DNA of 6,092 nt from Candidatus Aminicenans sakinawicola JGI OTU-1 (GTDB taxonomy: Bacteria > Acidobacteriota > Aminicenantia > Aminicenantales > Aminicenantaceae), in contig AWNV01000132.1 in the NCBI GenBank assembly GCA_000493965.1, positions 1 to 6,092 of the forward strand, written 5' to 3'. Below, piece by piece: positions 3,917 through 6,092 of this stretch. Under the pieces are notes generated by a model. It was not told the DNA's origin, did no database searches, and saw only the letters and a program-made list of their open reading frames with translations. The translations under genes and the position numbers were made by a program. The number at the start of each line of letters is the position of its first letter. Position 1 is the first letter of the stretch.

Positions 3917-6092
3917 ATGAAAAATAAAGTTTTGGCAGGATTAACTCTGCTTTTAGCATTAATTTGTGGAACAGCTTATGCTGGCAATGAGGCTCGTGTT
4001 CTGCGCTTTCCTGCTGTGTTTGGTGACCAGGTTGTTTTTAGCTATGCTGGAGATCTATATACTGTCAGTTCAGCAGGTGGTATTGCCAGGAGGCTGACAA
4101 GCCATGAAGGATTTGAAGTATTTGCCCGATTTTCACCTGATGGAAAGTATATTGCTTTTACAGGAGAGTATGACGGAAATCGTGAAGTTTATTTGATACC
4201 GAAAGAAGGCGGGATTCCTAAAAGATTGACATATACTCCAACTCTGGGCAGGGATGATGTATCTGACAGGATGGGTCCGAATAATATAGTTATAGGTTGG
4301 AAGCATGATAGTAAGCATATTGTTTTCCGTTCGCGTATGAGGGAATGGAACGATTTTAATGGTCAGTTGTATCTGGTCTCAATAGAAGGCACAATTCCTG
4401 AACAGATTCCTTTGCCTAGAGGGGGATTCTGCTCGTTTTCTTCAGATGATAAAAAATTGGCGTATAACCGGGTTTTTCGTGAGTTCCGGACATGGAAGCG
4501 ATACAGAGGTGGTATGGCTGATGATATCTGGGTTTATGATTTTGAGAAGAAACAAGTTGAAAATATTACTGATAATCCGGCTCAGGATATAATTCCAATG
4601 TGGAGTGGAAACAAGATCTATTTTCTTTCTGATAGAGATGAAAATAAGAAAATGAATCTTTATGTCTATGATTGTGATAATAAAGAAATTAAAAAGCTTA
4701 CAAGTTTTACTGAATTCGATATTAAATTTCCCTCCCTGGGTCCTGAGGCTATTGTCTTCGAAAATGGAGGATATATTTATAGGTTTGAATTCGCAAAAGG
4801 AGAGGCAGTTAAAATTCCTGTGGTTATTGCTAATGATACGAATTCAAACCGGAACAAGATCATAAAAGTTTCTGATAGTATAACAAATTATGAAATTTCT
4901 CCTGATGGAAAGCGAGCTTTATTTGGGGCACGTGGCGAGGTCTTTACTGTTCCTGTAAAGTATGGAAATACTCGCAACTTGACTAATTCTTCAGGTGTTC
5001 ATGAGAGGAATTCAAAATGGTCCCCTGATGGGAAGTGGATTGCTTATATCTCTGATTCGAGTGGGGAAGATGAGATTTATATTTTAGCACAGGACGGCTC
5101 AGGAAAACAGCAGCAGGTCACAAAAGATGCAGATACATATAAATATCAGATTTACTGGTCTCCGGATTCCAAAAAGATTCTCTGGAGTGATAAGCTTCTG
5201 CGCCTTAATTATGTCGATATCCAGACAAAGAAAGTTACAGAAGTCGCCAGGGCGAAAGCCTGGGAAATAAATCAATACTGCTGGTCTCCTGACAGCAATT
5301 GGCTTGCTTATGTAAAGCCAGAACTCGAATCCATGATGAAGATTTATCTCTATAATATTGAGACAAAAAAGACAATTGAAGTTACAGATGGATGGTATTC
5401 TTCTTATTCGCCTTGTTTTCATTCCGGAGGAAAGTATCTTTTCTTTGTTTCGGACAGGGATTTTAACCCTATCTTCAGCAGAACAGAGTATAATCATTCA
5501 TATCTGTCTATGGGAAGAATCTATCTTGCCGCTTTGACTAAGGATGTGAAGTCTCCTTTTGAACCTAAAAGTGACGAAGTATCTATAAAAAAGGAAGAAA
5601 CTGCAAAGACTGACAAATCCGGGAAAAAAGGAGAAACTAAAACAGATACTTCAGTAAAAAAAGTAGATGTTAAAATTGATCCTGAAGGCCTAAAAGAGAG
5701 AATTATTGCCCTGCCGATTCAAGTTGCAAATTACAGGGACATCACTTCTGTAGATGATACAATCTATTACCTGATAAGAGGAAATAGAGACACAAAAGTT
5801 TCTATGAAAATGTTTGACTTAAAGGAACAGAAAGAAACAGATCTTGGAAACATCAATGGTTATGAAATTTCCTATGATCAAAAGAAAATGCTTTTCTCTC
5901 AGAATAAGGATTATGCCGTAATTGACCTTCCTAAATTAGTAATAAAAATAAAGGATAAGCTTGATCTATCCAAGATGGAAACAAAAATCAATATCAGGGA
6001 GGAATGGAATCAAATTTTTACTGAAAGCTGGCGGCAGATGAAGTATTTCTTCTATGCTCCTAATATGCATGGACTAGACTGCGAAAAAGATG
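3917..6092 (+). CDS. Tricorn protease-like S41 family peptidase, secreted (3' end outside window)
   Basis: The frame is open from ATG 3917 to the last base (725 codons); related proteins are over 1000 residues, so the PDZ and serine-protease parts lie beyond the window. A signal peptide (MKNKVLAGLTLLLALICGTAYA, cut near residue 22) implies a periplasmic location. TolB/PD40-like beta-propeller repeats follow: SPDGK at 73-77, 328-332 and 369-373, then WSPDSK near 414 and WSPDSN near 456. A Lys/Glu/Thr-rich insert at about 547-585 precedes IDPEGLKERI, as in bacterial tricorn homologues. The C1-domain signature EEWNQIFTESWRQMKYFFY...MHGLD begins near 695. The family degrades peptides, with propellers gating entry to the active site. 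AAGGAGG lies 4 bases before ATG. Catalytic residues cannot be checked here. Confidence 0.92.
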   Translation, partial: MKNKVLAGLTLLLALICGTAYAGNEARVLRFPAVFGDQVVFSYAGDLYTVSSAGGIARRLTSHEGFEVFARFSPDGKYIAFTGEYDGNREVYLIPKEGGIPKRLTYTPTLGRDDVSDRMGPNNIVIGWKHDSKHIVFRSRMREWNDFNGQLYLVSIEGTIPEQIPLPRGGFCSFSSDDKKLAYNRVFREFRTWKRYRGGMADDIWVYDFEKKQVENITDNPAQDIIPMWSGNKIYFLSDRDENKKMNLYVYDCDNKEIKKLTSFTEFDIKFPSLGPEAIVFENGGYIYRFEFAKGEAVKIPVVIANDTNSNRNKIIKVSDSITNYEISPDGKRALFGARGEVFTVPVKYGNTRNLTNSSGVHERNSKWSPDGKWIAYISDSSGEDEIYILAQDGSGKQQQVTKDADTYKYQIYWSPDSKKILWSDKLLRLNYVDIQTKKVTEVARAKAWEINQYCWSPDSNWLAYVKPELESMMKIYLYNIETKKTIEVTDGWYSSYSPCFHSGGKYLFFVSDRDFNPIFSRTEYNHSYLSMGRIYLAALTKDVKSPFEPKSDEVSIKKEETAKTDKSGKKGETKTDTSVKKVDVKIDPEGLKERIIALPIQVANYRDITSVDDTIYYLIRGNRDTKVSMKMFDLKEQKETDLGNINGYEISYDQKKMLFSQNKDYAVIDLPKLVIKIKDKLDLSKMETKINIREEWNQIFTESWRQMKYFFYAPNMHGLDCEKD

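Noticed and set aside
4133..5497. Open frames at 4133-4318 (-), 4662-4865 (+) and 5099-5497 (-)
   Set aside because: All lie inside the continuous tricorn protease frame and their translations show no family features.

Overview
The window is AT-rich DNA from an unidentified Gram-negative bacterium. Two long proteins have Sec signal peptides. One of them ends in a predicted outer-membrane-type beta-rich domain with a terminal phenylalanine, and the other is a secreted bacterial tricorn-type protease. A tandem DUF507 pair, a family I associate with Deltaproteobacteria/Desulfobacterota, Acidobacteriota and neighbouring phyla, together with the tricorn protease and a PKD protein, suggests a member of that broad group (Aminicenantes-like or Desulfobacterota-like). 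This is inference; the window contains no phylogenetic marker.

Layout. Bases 1-178 hold the last 26 codons of a membrane protein and, overlapping it, a 35-residue single-helix protein of the kind that accompanies NSS-type sodium symporters (MetS-like). Bases 229-791 hold two translationally coupled DUF507 genes. Bases 792-1490 carry no convincing gene. This stretch contains a 260-bp element bounded by 14-bp inverted repeats, with a ~100-bp GC-rich palindrome inside it, then a second block of nested inverted repeats, then about 150 bp in which I see nothing. Minus-strand genes follow: a secreted PKD/beta-barrel protein (1555-3009), with its own sigma70-like promoter and a strong intrinsic terminator, and upstream of it a class I glutamine amidotransferase (3109-3831). 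A divergent gap of 85 bp separates the latter from the plus-strand tricorn protease gene (3917 to beyond the window), which is open to the last base.

The genes do not form an obvious pathway. The amidotransferase, PKD protein and protease look like independent transcription units. The main unexplained signal is in the non-coding DNA. A motif close to TGRRTTATTCAYAAAAAYTGC occurs three times, plus once in a shorter inverted form. Two occurrences form the ends of the 260-bp element, one lies just beyond it, and one lies 2.8 kb away in the divergent gap before the protease. This looks like the end sequence of a small non-autonomous mobile or repetitive element family, though a shared regulatory site is not excluded.
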